Made by a program: the position numbers and the translations under genes. A DNA stretch of 43,782 nucleotides from Pleurotus djamor (Eukaryota > Basidiomycota > Agaricomycetes > Agaricales > Pleurotaceae). Of the stretch, positions 22,316-34,183 are shown one piece after another. The DNA lies in the NCBI GenBank assembly GCA_029747585.1, contig JAPEVF010000305.1, positions 8,752 through 52,533 on the forward strand, read 5' to 3'. The stretch's first letter is position 1. The number at the start of each line of letters is the position of its first letter. Below the pieces are notes generated by a model. That model had not been told where the DNA came from, ran no database searches, and was given only the letters and a program-made list of their open reading frames with translations.

Positions 22316-23590
22316 CTACCACGATCGACGTGCTGATACTGCGCAGTGGAGTTTTCCCTGGCCAAGATGCTGAGGCATCAAATGTTTTATCTCCTCTTCG
22401 ACGCTGAGTTTCTTCTCCTCTTGAGCAACACACACGAGCACGACAATGCTCGCCTTCAGAGATAGTTTATCTACTGATTCCCAGTCTATGATTTGACGGT
22501 GCGAAAATAGAGAGTTGCTCAGCTTGAGATCGAATTCAATGGCATGTAAAGATGTTGATGAGATCGTCCCAAGCATGTTTTTGATGTTGTCTTTGAGATC
22601 ATGACCAGTTTCATATACTTCAATTTTGAGCATCAGTGACATGAGGTTCACGTTTGCTCTGAGGTCAATCTTTGGTGTCTCTAGAGAGAAAAGTATATGA
22701 TAAGCACTAGTCTGATAGCATAGTGAGGCTTACATACGATATGGCCAACGGTAGTCCAGTATTAGATACCTCAGCTCCCCGCCGAATGACCCCAGTAGAG
22801 GTCCTATTGTAGGCTCACTCACAGCATTGCCGATCGCGATTGAGAACCGTCGAATGCACAGAGAAGAAATTGTATGGGAGTGTACCCATCGTAGCAAAGC
22901 GTCCAGTGTCTGGGGACCCGTGACGTAGAAGGCAAGGGTGCGAACAGTCGTTGGAAATTCTGCGTGGGCACCTGAGGCCGATTCATCATACCATTCATCT
23001 GCAAAATCTCCGCCGAGCGCATCATTCACTTCTAGTTCCTCTAGCTGAGGGAAACTTGCGATAAATCGCTTCATCGCGTGTAATTCTGGGAAGACATTGG
23101 TATCGACGTCAAGGCTGCGGAGGAAAGGAGCGGATTTGGCGATGTCGGTAAGGATCTCGGGTCCGTCGATGGAGTTGGCATGAAGTCGCAAGGCAAGGAG
23201 TGTCGCATGGGGCGCTAAACGAGGGAGGATTGTCGCCCAGAAGATTTCCTGTGAAGTTTCGCGTTGCAGAGTCAACTGCTTGACGAGGGAGCACAGGAGT
23301 CCGTTTTCATCGTCTTCTACTGTTCTCGCGAATAGATCGGTGTTGAGGGGGGACAAGATGACGGATTGGTACAGAGCGGCTCGAGCACTTGGAAGCCATG
23401 ATCTGCAGACAAGGCAAAGGTGAAGATGATGGTTGTCTTTATCCGTTTCGTCGGCTAATAAGAGGAAGATTTGGGAAACGATTTCGGGGGGAAGTTTCAA
23501 AATTCCTTCAGCTAAGGCTTGGTGATCATTGCGAGCGTCGGTGAGCTCCATCAGGAGTGTGGACAAGTTCACAGCCCTTGTCAGGCGCAT
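22316..23590 (-). CDS. F-box protein (F-box 3)
   Basis: Two exons, 23590-22738 and 22680-22316, 405 aa. The F-box is LKLPPEIVSQIFLLLAD, then HLHLCLVCRSWLPSARAALYQSV, at about residues 31-75. It is followed by leucine-rich segments (LLALRLHA, LRSLDVD, LEELEV) and ends with a charged tail (VAQEEKKLSVEEEIKHLMPQ). The intron (58 bp) is phase 1 with donor GTATGT. It is a likely SCF substrate adaptor; substrate unknown. It is divergent from F-box 4, the two ATGs being 640 bp apart. Its 3' end and an internal piece are duplicated as relics near 13.7-14.1 kb in inverse orientation. Confidence 0.8.
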
Positions 23591-24230
23591 ACCAGCGCTT
23601 TAGGAGAGCTCCTAGCTAACTCAGGAGGACCATCGTTGTGTCTCTTCAGAATGGCGCGGGAGCGACCAGTGCGAGGCACACGAGGGTCAGAACTCTCAGT
23701 AAGAAGGATACAGAAGTACTCCCTCCTGCTTGCTTTTCCCCAACGGAACTCGTACTCGAGCACTCACTGAGAGCAGCATGTTCCACAGATACAGCATCAT
23801 CGACGATAGCCACTTTTACTTTCATAGTCAGCTTCATCAGTGAGTGATAGAAGAAGAAGAAAGAACTTGATCGATGATCGAGATCCCTAAGTCGTCCGTG
23901 CAGGTTCCTCTGCGCTAGCCGTTTACCCAGGCTATGTGGACATTACGCTACATAGGAGAATCATCTGTATAGTTTCTGAAGCCAGAAGATCCCCTCAGAA
24001 ACTCCTGCTCATTCTTCTTGATCAAACGCTCATGCCTCCATTTGGGTGTGAAGAGACTTCGTGTTCGTATGGTCCAAGACCGCGTACTAGCCCCTGTGGG
24101 GGATCGGTCACGTGAAGGTTTTCGGTCAAATAGACCCAAAATAGACCTCCTCTTGAGTCTTCGATCGTTCTCAGTGCACCCCATTATTCGTGAGATTGGC
24201 TCGACAACCCAACCTCGCTCAACTTTCCTC
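23591..24230. other. Divergent intergenic region between two F-box genes
   Basis: About 640 bp serving both F-box 3 (minus) and F-box 4 (plus). An open frame extends upstream of the F-box 4 ATG to 24018, but it has no F-box-like content and is taken as 5' UTR. No TATA box stands out. Confidence 0.4.
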
Positions 24231-25496
24231 ATGGACAATGCTAATACTCTGTGGCCAGCCAGGCTCTACATCCCAGAAATCTTGGACATGATTTTCAAGC
24301 TCATCGACGACAAACCCACTCTTGAAAATGTTGCACTTACCTGCAGGAACTTTCATGAGATCGTTGGGCCCTCACTGTACCGCAGCATCTCTGTCCGAGC
24401 TTGGCGGAAAGTTACTCAATCCACCGAGCAACGAATCCGGGCGTTATACCGAAGACTGTCGGAGAACCCGCACTTCCGAAACTCTGTTGAGGCGTTGCTT
24501 TTGCCATCTCCGAGCCACGCAATTCCGTTTGCTCAAATCTTACCAAATCTTCGTCACCTTGGACTCAAATTCGACTCTTCGCCCACTTCCAACTTTGATG
24601 CAACCTCGTTTCGACACCTTCAGCTCACCCATTTCATGTGGCATTATAGATTGCCACGTGAATCGATTCCGGGATTCGTTGAATTCTTAAAGTCTCAGAT
24701 ACTCATGGAGGCCCTTGATATCCGTGGGGGTGGGTTTGAGGCTGACTGCCTCCAAGATCTACCTACGTCGGTACTTCCCCGGCTTCATACACTGACCTGC
24801 GGGAGCGAATTTGCGACATACCTGCTTCCAGGCAGGAACATCCAAAGGCTCACAGTCAAACTCGACTACGACTACATAGAGCAAGACGGTATTCAGGACC
24901 TCATCACTAGAGCGCTAGATTGGAACCCACCATCGGTAGCGCAACTTATCGTCACACATGTCTCAGAACCTCATTTCTGGGATATCGTCGAATGCTTCTC
25001 CGGCATGGCTCAACTCGGACTCTCGTCAGTGCGGGAGGTACGTCTGTCTCATAGAGTACAGTCGCTGTAACATTATATTCATGGGTAATCTCAGGAGTTT
25101 GATCCGGAGATGATGCCTGAAGACCGCGATGAGCCCAAGGCTCCTCTGAAAGATCAACTCGCCCAATGTTTCAACCCATCAAACCACGGAAAGGAACTGC
25201 CGAAGACCCTTGAAGTCCTTTCTATGGAATTAATGGTCGACGCGGCTCGGGAGGAAAAGCTTGAAGGCGGACATATTAAACCTCCATCTGAACTCCCCGA
25301 AGCTCTTCGTGGATTTCCCAACCTCCGGGTATTTGAACTAGGAATTGAGTGTGACAGTGCCACTGGCAGCACCGCGCATACCGATTTCTACAGATACTCA
25401 TTCGAAAATGGTGCCTCGTCCGCAGCAGAGAAAATAGATGCTCCCTCGCATGTTCTGAGCCAGTGGTACATGTGGTCGTCTACTCCTCCGTACTAG
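24231..25496 (+). CDS. F-box protein (F-box 4)
   Basis: Two exons, 24231-25037 and 25095-25496, 402 aa. The start (MDNANTLWPARL) is followed at once by the F-box: YIPEILDMIFKLID, then LENVALTCRNFHEIVGPSLYRSISV. The rest has short leucine-rich segments (LPNLRHLGLKFD, LQRL-type and LPRLHTLTCG) and a second-exon segment LPKTLEVLSMELM ... FPNLRVFELGIE. The 57-bp intron is phase 0 (GTACGT ... TCTCAG). It is not obviously a close paralogue of the other F-box genes in the window. Probable SCF adaptor of unknown target. Confidence 0.78.
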
Positions 25497-26033
25497 TCTA
25501 TCCACGCCGTGAATAACGAAGCTGCTCTGGACGACGATGTCGCAGGTCTGTACGCATCAATAACCGTTATCTTGTCGCTCGCTCTCTTGATTCCAGCATT
25601 CTTCAGACTGCCGATGCTATGACACTCATTTCACACCACGTCTTTTGTCCGCCTCACGCATGGAGCTACTTGCGCATCGTTTGTGGTTAAAAACCGTTCC
25701 AAGTCGAAGGGAGCTGGATGCGGAGGACCCTGGGAACCGAAAGGTCCCTCTTGGTTTGGAACCTACTTTTTCGTAAAAATCAACGGTCAAAAATTTCCCT
25801 TAAGCTGTTTCCAAGTATCTGGTTCTCAAAGAGCTCGGATGGATGTCCTACAAGTGGCACAGTAGCCTAAACGTGGGGGTATAGGCTCCCTTCAAACGCC
25901 TCCTATTTGTCAGCTTCCGCACCTCCAACTCTCGACACGGCGGCTCGATGACAACTTGAACCCGTATCTTATCCTTTCATTCTATCTGTGTCTCTCTGCT
26001 TCACGCCGGGATTGAGCTCGGGCGGTGTCGACC
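25497..26033. other. Intergenic region upstream of the GT90 gene
   Basis: About 540 bp between two plus-strand genes. It ends in a pyrimidine-rich leader (TATCTGTGTCTCTCTGC). No gene seen. Confidence 0.45.
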
Positions 26034-28129
26034 ATGCCCAAGACTCTCCCATTCCAACTCAAGGGCTATCGCAACCTTTCCATCCTTGCGTGCTTCACAT
26101 TATCCCTTTTCGCCTTGGGAGCCTTCGTACATCGCCGCGGAACCTTCAACGACATACTCAAATTTCATCCTCAAACCCGCTTTGAAACGTTTTCCATATA
26201 CTCGCTTTGGCCGACTACCGCTTCCCCGCCTAAGGCGCATATTTACCGACAAGATGGTCTTCTAGAAGCTGGTACGACGGGAAAACACCCTGTACTCGAG
26301 CTCATCCAAAAGGCTGAGAAGGAGTGGAAGGAAAAGCAAAAGAGGGCTAGTCGGTCATTGAGTCAGGCAGTCGCGGAGTATGAGCGTCGCTATAAGCGCC
26401 TCCCGCCAAAGGGATTTGACGCCTGGTGCGTTTTTTCCCATTCCACGATGATCTACAACGCTCACATAGTTTTCAAGGTGGAAATACGTTCAAGACAACG
26501 ACGTACAGCTCCCCGATGAGTATGACATGATCTGGAAGGACATCGAGCATTTCTGGGGCATTAACCCGAAGGCTCTCAGAAAAATTCAAGCTATTCAAGA
26601 AAGAATTCCTGATGCGTTTACAATGGGTCGGGACGCCAACGGCACAATCAGCATCGTCAAGCTCGCGACTTCCCAAACCCACCCTATGCCATGGGACTCG
26701 CTAACACGGGGATACGACGAGATCATGGATTTGTTGAAGCCCGTCGCTCATGACTTACCGGAGTTCCGCCTGACGATATCTCCCCACGACAATCCCAACC
26801 TAGTAACGGATTACGAGGTGAAGCAAGCTGCGCTGGACGCAGCAGCTTCAGGGCGATGTAAGTAGTATGTCTCTGTCTGAGTAACGGGCGTGCTAACAGC
26901 GATCAGATGTCGACTATTCGAAACCGCCTAGGATGCCTCGTCTCGGGTTCATATCGGCGTGTCCTCCGGATTCGCCTGCACGGAGGAGTGGCTTGATTGT
27001 CGACCAGAGGAAGCGTCCACCGCCTCGCATGGACAAGACCTTTATTTACGATCACCGGACCTCTATGGACCCTTGCCAAAATCCCTATCTATTCTATTAC
27101 CATTCTCAGTTCCTCCCATACCCGCCTAGAGCACCTAGCGCTCAACCAGTTCTATCCGCCCAGCTAACGTATTGCAGTACCATGGTTCACCACAACATCC
27201 AACCTCCCTCCTTCATCTCGTGGCAGGCAGACGTTACCCCACGTGCCAACGACCCTCCTTGGGAAAACAAAACCGACGACAGAATCTTTTGGCGGGGAAG
27301 TAACACTGGCATGATCTTCAGCGATGAAACGCCGTGGAGATACTCCCAACGACCGAGATTGGTTCATCTGGCCAACGACATGGAAGGGACCATCACGATC
27401 AAAGTTCCCAACGACGGTACTTCGAACAAGCCGTACCACGACGTGGAAGTCGACAGGAAGCGCTTGAACTCGCTGCTTTTCGATATCCACTTCGCTGGCG
27501 CACCTATCGCCTGTGAGACGCACTACTGCGATTATCTACGGTCGGAATTCCAGTGGTACCCAAAACAGAATCCTAACGATCCTATTGTCGGAGCTCACAA
27601 GTACAAGATTGATGTACGTTGCTTCTTCTTCCTCCTCTTGGTTGGCATCACTGACTCTATATGTCTATCTCAGGTTGACGGAAACGGTTGGTCTAGCCGC
27701 TTCAAAAGGCTCATAACGACGAACTCGCTCGTCTTCAAGGCCACGATTTACCCAGAATGGTAAGTTCTATTTTGGCATATTTCATTCCTTTCTGAACGGA
27801 AAATGAAGGTGGTTGGATCGTATACAACCTTGGGTACATTACGTACCTATCCAAGCCGATTATTCTGACCTTCATGATGTCTTTGTCTTCTTCCGTGGTG
27901 GGTTATATGGCGAAGGTGCCCATGACGATCTAGCGAAGAAGATCGCGTATGCTGGCAGGGAATGGAGCAAGGCGTATTGGCGGAAGGAGGACATGACGGC
28001 GTATTTCTTCAGGTAAGGTTCGCCCTCTCCCCTTTCTACTTACGTTGACCTGGTTCCTTTAGGCTCATTCTGGAGTACAGTCGTGTCATGAGCTTGGACC
28101 GAGAGGCGATGACGTACAAGTTGCCATGA
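26034..28129 (+). CDS. GT90 / CAP10-like glycosyltransferase
   Basis: Six exons: 26034-26425, 26478-26857, 26907-27613, 27674-27759, 27809-28012 and 28063-28129, 611 aa. A type II membrane anchor (NLSILACFTLSLFALGAFV, about residues 14-32) precedes the catalytic domain. GT90 landmarks follow in order: KGFDAWWKYV, KTFIYDHRTSMDPC, PPWENKTDDRIFWRGSNTG, SQRPRLVHLAN, VDGNGWSSRFKRLI, LVFKATIYPEWW, IQPWVHYVPIQADYSDLHD, and a C-terminal DDLAKKIA ... DMTAYFFRLILEYSR. The family includes Cryptococcus Cap10 and xylosyltransferases acting in the Golgi on polysaccharides or proteins; the donor and acceptor here are not shown by the sequence. Two introns end in AAG rather than CAG/TAG, but the joins fall exactly inside the conserved WW pairs. 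Length is normal for fungal members. Confidence 0.92.
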
Positions 28130-28313
28130 GTAGTGAGCCAGGCAAACATTACGATCCACATCTAGACATATCTTATTGAAGCCATAACTATATATCGAAC
28201 ATCATATCGTCATACTCTACATGAACCATTTCTTCAAAGACTGTACATGGCATACAACATTTAAGTTGCGTGAATAGATAGAGATAAATAGGACTAAGAG
28301 TAAGTGGAGTCGC

Positions 28314-29943
28314 TCAATTCATTTGAGAATGGTCCCGCTTCCTCTGGAAGCTAAGTTGACGTTTCCTTCCATCCTTCAAAGCTTGAGAGAGGACAGGTAC
28401 CAATCTAGCGACCTCTTGCCACGGAGTGAGAGGTGGCTCGGTGTCATCGTCATCGTCATCAGCGTCGACAAAGTCGGCGTCCACTGCACACTTGGGTGGG
28501 AGGACACGACTGAGGTATGTCGCGACAGGAACGACGGATTGGCGGTCTAGGTCTGAGGACTCAAGTGAAAGGTTTGTCAACCCTTTGAGCTCGGTCATCT
28601 CGTCGTACTGGGGTAAACCAGATGGAGAGGTATCAACGTATAATTCGAGTTCCTTGACGTGGGATTGGGAGTATGCGAGGCGCGAAAGGCACGACAGCGG
28701 TAGCATCGGAGGAGAGCGAACTGGCGGGTTTGGGTTCAATGATAGGCATATTAGGCGTTTGAACGAACGAACAATGGTCTGGAGGTCCTCGGCGGAAAGG
28801 CTCAACGGGGTGGTGTACTCGATGCTGAGGTCGCCTAGCTCGCGTAAACCGAGCAATGGTTTCAAAGCTGCGAAATCCAATGCCACATCTATTTCATCAT
28901 CGGGGAGTTCGGTCGAGGCGGAGGATATGGTGAGCTTGAACAATAATGGAAAAGATCCCGTGATGGCTTCAGTTAGAGTCTTGAAGTCTTCCGGGGACTC
29001 GAACTCATCGGATTTGATGAGAAGTTCTTTCAAGACATTGGACTTGAATCCGGCGGATAGACATGCGATAGCTCGGCAAAAGGGTATAGCAATCTCCAGC
29101 TGATTCAGGGACGGGAAGGCGTTACATCCCAGGCCGTCGGAGAATAGGTGAAGTGGATCGGTGTCTTCAATGCTCTCCTCAGGTTCCACCGTGTTGACCA
29201 TGACTAAATGTGGAAGTGTCGATAGGCCCTTGGTCACGACAGGCGACAGCCACTCTGGAGCAAGCACTACAGAGCGGAGGCATTTAAGGGAGGTTAAAGA
29301 AGATACGACAGCACCTTCAACGGCGCTAGCATCCTCATCCAAGTGATAATTGAAGAAGAGGTCCTCCAGACGAGGCATCAACTCGGGTATACGGGGTAAG
29401 ACAGCATTGACGCGCTCGGCGGGTTCGCCCTCAATGAGGGGGTTGCAAAGAGTGAGAGAAGTCATTCCAGGGTGGGCGAAGAGCCGAAAGATGCTTTCGA
29501 CGTTGGGACACGTGAAGTGCGTGACATTGGGCAGGAGAATCGCAGGAGGTGAGGACTTTCGGATATCCTCGTAAAGGGAGGGATGGTACTCTTCACAAAG
29601 GATGAACGTTTTGATTCGACGCGCATAGCGCTCAAATCTCTTCCAGCTGTCTTGTGTGATGGCTTCGGTAAAGTACTTTAAGATGTGACGCGTCAGAGAC
29701 GCGTTCCAAGCATGAAACGGTCAAGAAGCTTACCGGATCGCCGCCCTCATGACCAAGAGGTGCAAGTAGAGAAAAAAGATGCTCTGAAAACATTGGCTCC
29801 CTCCATTCGACATTGATGACCTCTTCTGCCCATGCGCGACAAACCAGCAGATTCGACGCGTTTCCTTTCCTGTCCGACGACCAAAAGATCTCGTAGAGGA
29901 GTTCGGGGACAGAGAGCGCGCGTTGGGCCGCAGTTGGGAGCAT
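28314..29943 (-). CDS. F-box / leucine-rich-repeat-like protein (F-box 5), inverted paralogue of F-box 1
   Basis: Two exons, 29943-29734 and 29675-28314, 523 aa. The F-box head is SVPELLYEIFW, then ASNLLVCRAWAEEVINVEW. The 58-bp phase-0 intron sits just before YFTEAI, the same place as the intron before YFARSL in F-box 1. Shared blocks with F-box 1: SLKCLRSVVLAPEWLSPVV, ALKPLLGLRELGDLSIEYT, LICLSLNPNPP and VATYLSRVLPP. A poly-acidic run (DADDDDDDTE) lies near the C-terminus. It is a likely SCF adaptor. The promoter and the intron contain five ACGCGT words. The gene ends 184 bp from the end of the convergent GT90 gene. Confidence 0.83.
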
Positions 29944-30009
29944 TGAGTCGTAAGATCGACGCGTCGCGACGCGTCACTGGGTAGATCAAGAAAAAGGGGA
30001 GAGACGCGT
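29688..30009. promoter_or_regulatory. Cluster of five ACGCGT (MCB-like) sites
   Basis: ACGCGT occurs at 29688, 29699, 29959, 29969 and 30004. Three lie in the 68 bp between the F-box 5 ATG and the ATG at 30012; two lie in the F-box 5 intron. ACGCGT is the core of the MluI cell-cycle box bound by Mbp1-type factors in ascomycete yeasts. That it works this way here is inference. Confidence 0.5.
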
Positions 30010-30011
30010 CT

Positions 30012-30419
30012 ATGTCTTGGCTTTTGTATCACACAGACATCACATGGCGTGTTCGGCTGTTCCGGGCTCTGACATTCCGGACTTCGGGTTCCTTCAGCTT
30101 CACGGACAAGACGAAGACCCAGGAAGAGTTTTCGGCGGTTAGGCAGAAACAACTGCAAGCTTCGCCTGCACCTTTCACGCCTGTTCAGCTTCGGGCAGCT
30201 GCGCTGGGACAGGCACCGCTGCCGGCCGTACCAACAGAGGTCTCTGCAGCATCGACGGCGGCAGCATCGCCTACGGTATCAGCAAAGAGTAATCCTCCGG
30301 CTCCGGCTCCTTCTGGACCTACTGAGAACGAAGAAAAGAAGTCTGCTGCGTCAACGATGAAGACGTCTGTGTCTGCGTTGGTGTTCATTGGGGTAGTCAT
30401 GATGAGTTCTCTGGTGTAG
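30012..30419 (+). CDS. Small Ala/Pro-rich protein with hydrophobic C-terminus
   Basis: Single-exon ORF of 135 codons. The N-terminal 50 residues are basic and mixed; the middle is rich in Ala, Pro and Ser (AALGQAPLPAVPTEVSAAST). The C-terminus is a short hydrophobic segment (VSALVFIGVVMMSSLV) after EEKKSAASTMKTS, as in GPI-attachment signals or tail anchors. No N-terminal signal peptide is visible, so the real 5' end may differ. It shares the ACGCGT-rich upstream DNA with F-box 5. Family not recognised. Confidence 0.4.
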   Translation: MSWLLYHTDITWRVRLFRALTFRTSGSFSFTDKTKTQEEFSAVRQKQLQASPAPFTPVQLRAAALGQAPLPAVPTEVSAASTAAASPTVSAKSNPPAPAPSGPTENEEKKSAASTMKTSVSALVFIGVVMMSSLV

Positions 30420-30581
30420 CTGTGGTAAGAGCATCAAAACGTGCACCGACGCGATCCATATGAGTTGGGGATATAGAGTATAAGCAGAGGTGGTGGTATA
30501 GAGTAGAGCTATGGGAGTGTCTAGAGACGATACAAAAATGGAGGTAATACATACAGCACAGTGGCTTGATAATAGCGATAC

Positions 30582-31442
30582 CTAGACTTCCTCGTGCGCG
30601 GAAGGCGCAATCAAATCCTCTAGCTGCGAGAACACGACGGATCGCTCCTCGTCTGCAGGTTTTGTCCGAATCACGTTCTCTATCACTTCCTTCGCGATCT
30701 TCGTCGTCACGATGACCACTTTAAGTTGGGCTAGCGTCAACTGCTCAACCACATATGAATGTAGCCTCGCCTCCAGCTCCTCAACGTCTTGATTCCGATC
30801 CATCAACGCCGTATGGATGTTGTCACAAGCGTTTCTCAGTGTAGGGTGGAGGTGTTCTGCTACAATTTGCGGCGAGATGGAATGAATCTCTTCAATCTGC
30901 CTGACGCGCTGCAGTCCGAGGCTTTCATTGAGGCCTAGTATCACAGCAACTTCGAAAAGATACTTCTTCAAGTCTGCTATGTCGGCGGTATCAATCGTAG
31001 GGTAGGTTTCCCGATCGTAAGCTTCGAGTTCATCTAGTAGCGTCCGCCGTCGCCAATAGTTGTAGGAGTGGATCACCGGGTACGCGAGCCCAATATCTGA
31101 TAATCAAAAGAAAGACTTAAGTGAGTGTCTCAATGGAAGTGGTAAGTAGGTAGAGTATAACTCACAGTTGCAATACGTAGCCCAGGAGTCCGTGTCACAC
31201 AATCTTTCCCACCAGGATTTCGGAGGAGGAGGCGATGGATCGTCAGAGGATGATGAAGCCTCTTCGGACTGAGGCTCTGAGCTAGTGGAATTGGAGAAGT
31301 CTCGATAGCGAAATGAGCTGAAAAGTCGTCGTGTGGGGGTACAGCGAAGATGAAGATGAGTCACAGTGAGGACGCGCGTAAAATGAGTGGATGGGGTAAA
31401 GAAAGTGGTTGGCGAGAGACCCCTTCTAAGGACAACAAGCAT
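30582..31442 (-). CDS. Predicted mitochondrial protein of unknown function
   Basis: Two exons, 31442-31166 and 31096-30582, 263 aa. The N-terminus is rich in Arg, Thr, Ser and Leu with almost no acidic residue and contains RRLFSSF, a typical mitochondrial presequence with a likely cleavage site. A Ser/Pro-rich acidic linker (EEASSSSDDPSPPPP) follows, then the WWERLCDTDSWATYCN segment. The second exon is mainly helical and charged (RRTLLDELEAYDRE, LKKYLFEVAVILGLNE), with a C-terminal LTLAQLKVVIVTTKIAKEVIENVI stretch. The 69-bp intron is phase 1. I do not recognise the family. Confidence 0.6.
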
Positions 31443-31729
31443 TGCGGGGATGCATCGCTACTATGAAAGGATCAAGGAATGGGTATATAAGTACGATGAG
31501 AATAAGAATAAGAAGGCCGGAAGAGTCATAGAGTCATACTGCCGCCGAGTACAAGGACGCACGTCGTGCCGGCATGAGAGCGGCATGGATTTAATGAAAG
31601 ATGGGAACGAGGTGAACGGTGGTAAGAAGGCCCAGCGGATTGAGTATGAAAGAATAAAGCAGCCGTGTCCGTGTATACGTGTAAAGCTAAGAAAATGATC
31701 GTCCATTGAGTATAGGTATCATGTCAAAA

Positions 31730-32320
31730 CTAGTTTGCATCTTCACCCTTGGGGTCGTGGGTGAACGATATCAACAAATCATCGGACGATGCCCACAGGG
31801 AAGGAGGAGGTTCCTCAGGGAGGATGTACGAGTAGCTGCGTGTGACCTCTAGAAGGATCCATATCCTCCGGTACGTCTTGAGCAGAGTCGTATCAACCGC
31901 CACCGAACGTGACACAGACCCACGGAACAAAGTCGAGGGCGCAATCATCCTTGTCCTCCAGCACGCCTTGAGTAGGGTCATATCCACCACCGAGCACAGG
32001 CCCAGAGGCCAGAGTGCTAACATGGGAATAAGATACGAAGCTGTCCAAGAGGAGGTGTAGTAAGGCCCTTGCGGAGGACTCGGGGGTTGAAGAGAAGCGT
32101 TGAGGGTGAGGCGAGCAAGAATGAGGTCCAAGGCAGGCTGAGGTACGGTCGCAATCTCCTTTGTGTTCTTTGGATTGATAGGTATGATGATCAAACTTCG
32201 CGGAGAGGCGACGACAAAACCGGCTTCAGCAGGTTGAGCTTGTGGGCCGACATCCCTCATCTCCCACCCAATTCGTCTTCGCTCTGAATCATCCCAGGTC
32301 TTCCTCGTCGTCTTCATCAT
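31730..32320 (-). CDS. Hypothetical ORF with an internal duplication
   Basis: Open frame of up to 196 codons. The C-terminal half contains two similar segments, VVDMTLLKACWRTRMI and VAVDTTLLKTYRRIWI, coming from a roughly 45-bp direct DNA repeat. The N-terminal part is less protein-like. No family recognised; could be a decayed gene. Confidence 0.25.
   Translation of the reverse strand: MMKTTRKTWDDSERRRIGWEMRDVGPQAQPAEAGFVVASPRSLIIIPINPKNTKEIATVPQPALDLILARLTLNASLQPPSPPQGPYYTSSWTASYLIPMLALWPLGLCSVVDMTLLKACWRTRMIAPSTLFRGSVSRSVAVDTTLLKTYRRIWILLEVTRSYSYILPEEPPPSLWASSDDLLISFTHDPKGEDAN
31863..31999. repeat. Two direct copies of a ~45-bp segment
   Basis: Copy 1 begins TCCTCCGGTACGTCTTGAGC and copy 2 TCCTCCAGCACGCCTTGAGT, about 90 bp apart and roughly 80% alike by eye. 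Confidence 0.5.
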
Positions 32321-34183
32321 CAGGCTCCTTCAACACCCAAAGCCACCAGCCTCACTCCCAGCGAATTGCAATCCAACCATGTCATCACCGCTTTCATGGA
32401 GGATGTACATCTCGCGGCTGCTTCCATGGTAGACATTTCCACAAGATCATATTTCGCAGCTTTGACCATGGGGGAATGAGCGTCAGCAAAGAAAAGAATC
32501 CGTGCAAGAAAACCCACCTACTAGGTTTGCACCTATGTTGACGTTGAGAAGCGCGAGCTGAGGAACTTCTACGTTAGATGTGTGGGTGCGATACGGGATG
32601 GCTTGCAACTGGTTAGGTCTGTTCGGAGACAATGTAAGACGATGACGAAAAAACTAACAGGAAAACCAACTCACGAGGTTGTTAATCCTCCGTATGAACA
32701 GTCCTACTCTACATCGACATATTCCATCCTCGTACTCTATCGTCAGGAGGCGATGAGCAGTTGACAGCGAGGGGATCGTACGCTGTGTCCACTTGGAGTG
32801 AACATCCAAGTAACGCGACAGAGTTTGTCCATCCAGCTCCTCCCTCTCTGAAGCCGTCGGGGAGGTATTCGTATTCCATCCAGAGTAAGCCAAATCCGCC
32901 TTGCAGTTGTTTTAAAAGCGGCGGACAAGGCGACGAACAGAGGTGTTAGTGAGGGAGGAGGGCTGGCACTCGTCTAGGTCTGAGCGCGAGCCTCTGGAGT
33001 TCGAGGATTCCGTATTCTTTGTCATCATACCCTTGCTTGCCGTCCGCGCGACCACACACTGACTCTGGGTGCGGTTCTAAGAGCGACCTTCTTCTCTTCA
33101 TCTCTGACTATGACTTCCCACCTCCGCCCGTCCCTCTGTCCCAAATGCCCAAATACAATGATTGTCCAACGCCAAGAGGGAAAATGGTGCGTGCTGGACG
33201 TCGGATCGGATCGGTAGTAGGTATACCGATAATGCGAGCTAACTAGGCAACAAGCCAATAGCAAGACCATCATTTCGTCAGGCCTATTCGTCGTCGTTAC
33301 GAGGAGAGCGCGTCAAGGTGATTGGGACTGGAGATGATAGCGCTGATATGGGCTGGTGGGAGCTGTACTTGGGAAGACTAGCCATAACCGACTTTTTCGT
33401 CGCCAAGTTTTCTTGCCAGAGCCGTCGTTCTCGACTTGATGTCAGGGGTATGATATGGGGCGACATCTAGCCTCTCCTCCATGTCCGCGTTCTTCATCGA
33501 CCTCGACCTCGACGTCGTCTTCTTCCTCCTTCTTCGCCTAACCCTACTTCTTTGTCTAGCCGACCGTTCAACGTCTGGCCAATTGGTACCATCACAGCTT
33601 GAGCAGCATCGGCTCATGTAGCGCAAAGGAAAGCCGAAGGGCAGTATAATCCATCGATACGCGGAGGATTGGGAGGAAGGGAGTCCAAGCACAGAGTTTT
33701 GCAGCTGCGACCGGATTCCCGAACCTATGGGATAGATTGTGGAGGGAGAAAGACCAGGTGTCGATGTCCCATCAAGCTAACAAGATGGTGGGAAGCTGTT
33801 CGTCGACGAAAATGAGAGCCACAGCTCGCTGCTCTGTTATGGGCTTTGGTGCGGTTCCGCAGCTGTCCCTCCCCTCGCCTTCCTCCGCTACGAAGTCCCT
33901 CTGACCCTTCCTCTGCTTCGTCAGCCCTGTCCATCCTGTCCTCTCTAGCGCGCATTTTGGCCGAATAGTTTGAGAGAGACGTCCGGCCCAGAGTGCCATA
34001 AGTAGGTCTCAACTTCGGTATCGGGCCAAACTGATTGAGCTGCCGCAGTTCAGAGGTCGGTGAGAGGCTTTACGAGAACAAAAATAACCGGGTTCTGATC
34101 ATATATGCCATATGAAGGCCTATCAAAGTCACGCGTTAGCCTATAAGACCTAGTGGTAGGAAAGAAACCAGAAAAACTCACGC

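Noticed and set aside
33105..33215. Plus-strand CPKCPNT zinc-ribbon-like segment
   Set aside because: Single Cys pair and a nearby stop; the second ribbon half is missing.
33378..33692. Arg-rich minus-strand ORF (RQRSRVRRRRRKK)
   Set aside because: Low-complexity composition only, no splice context and no family features.
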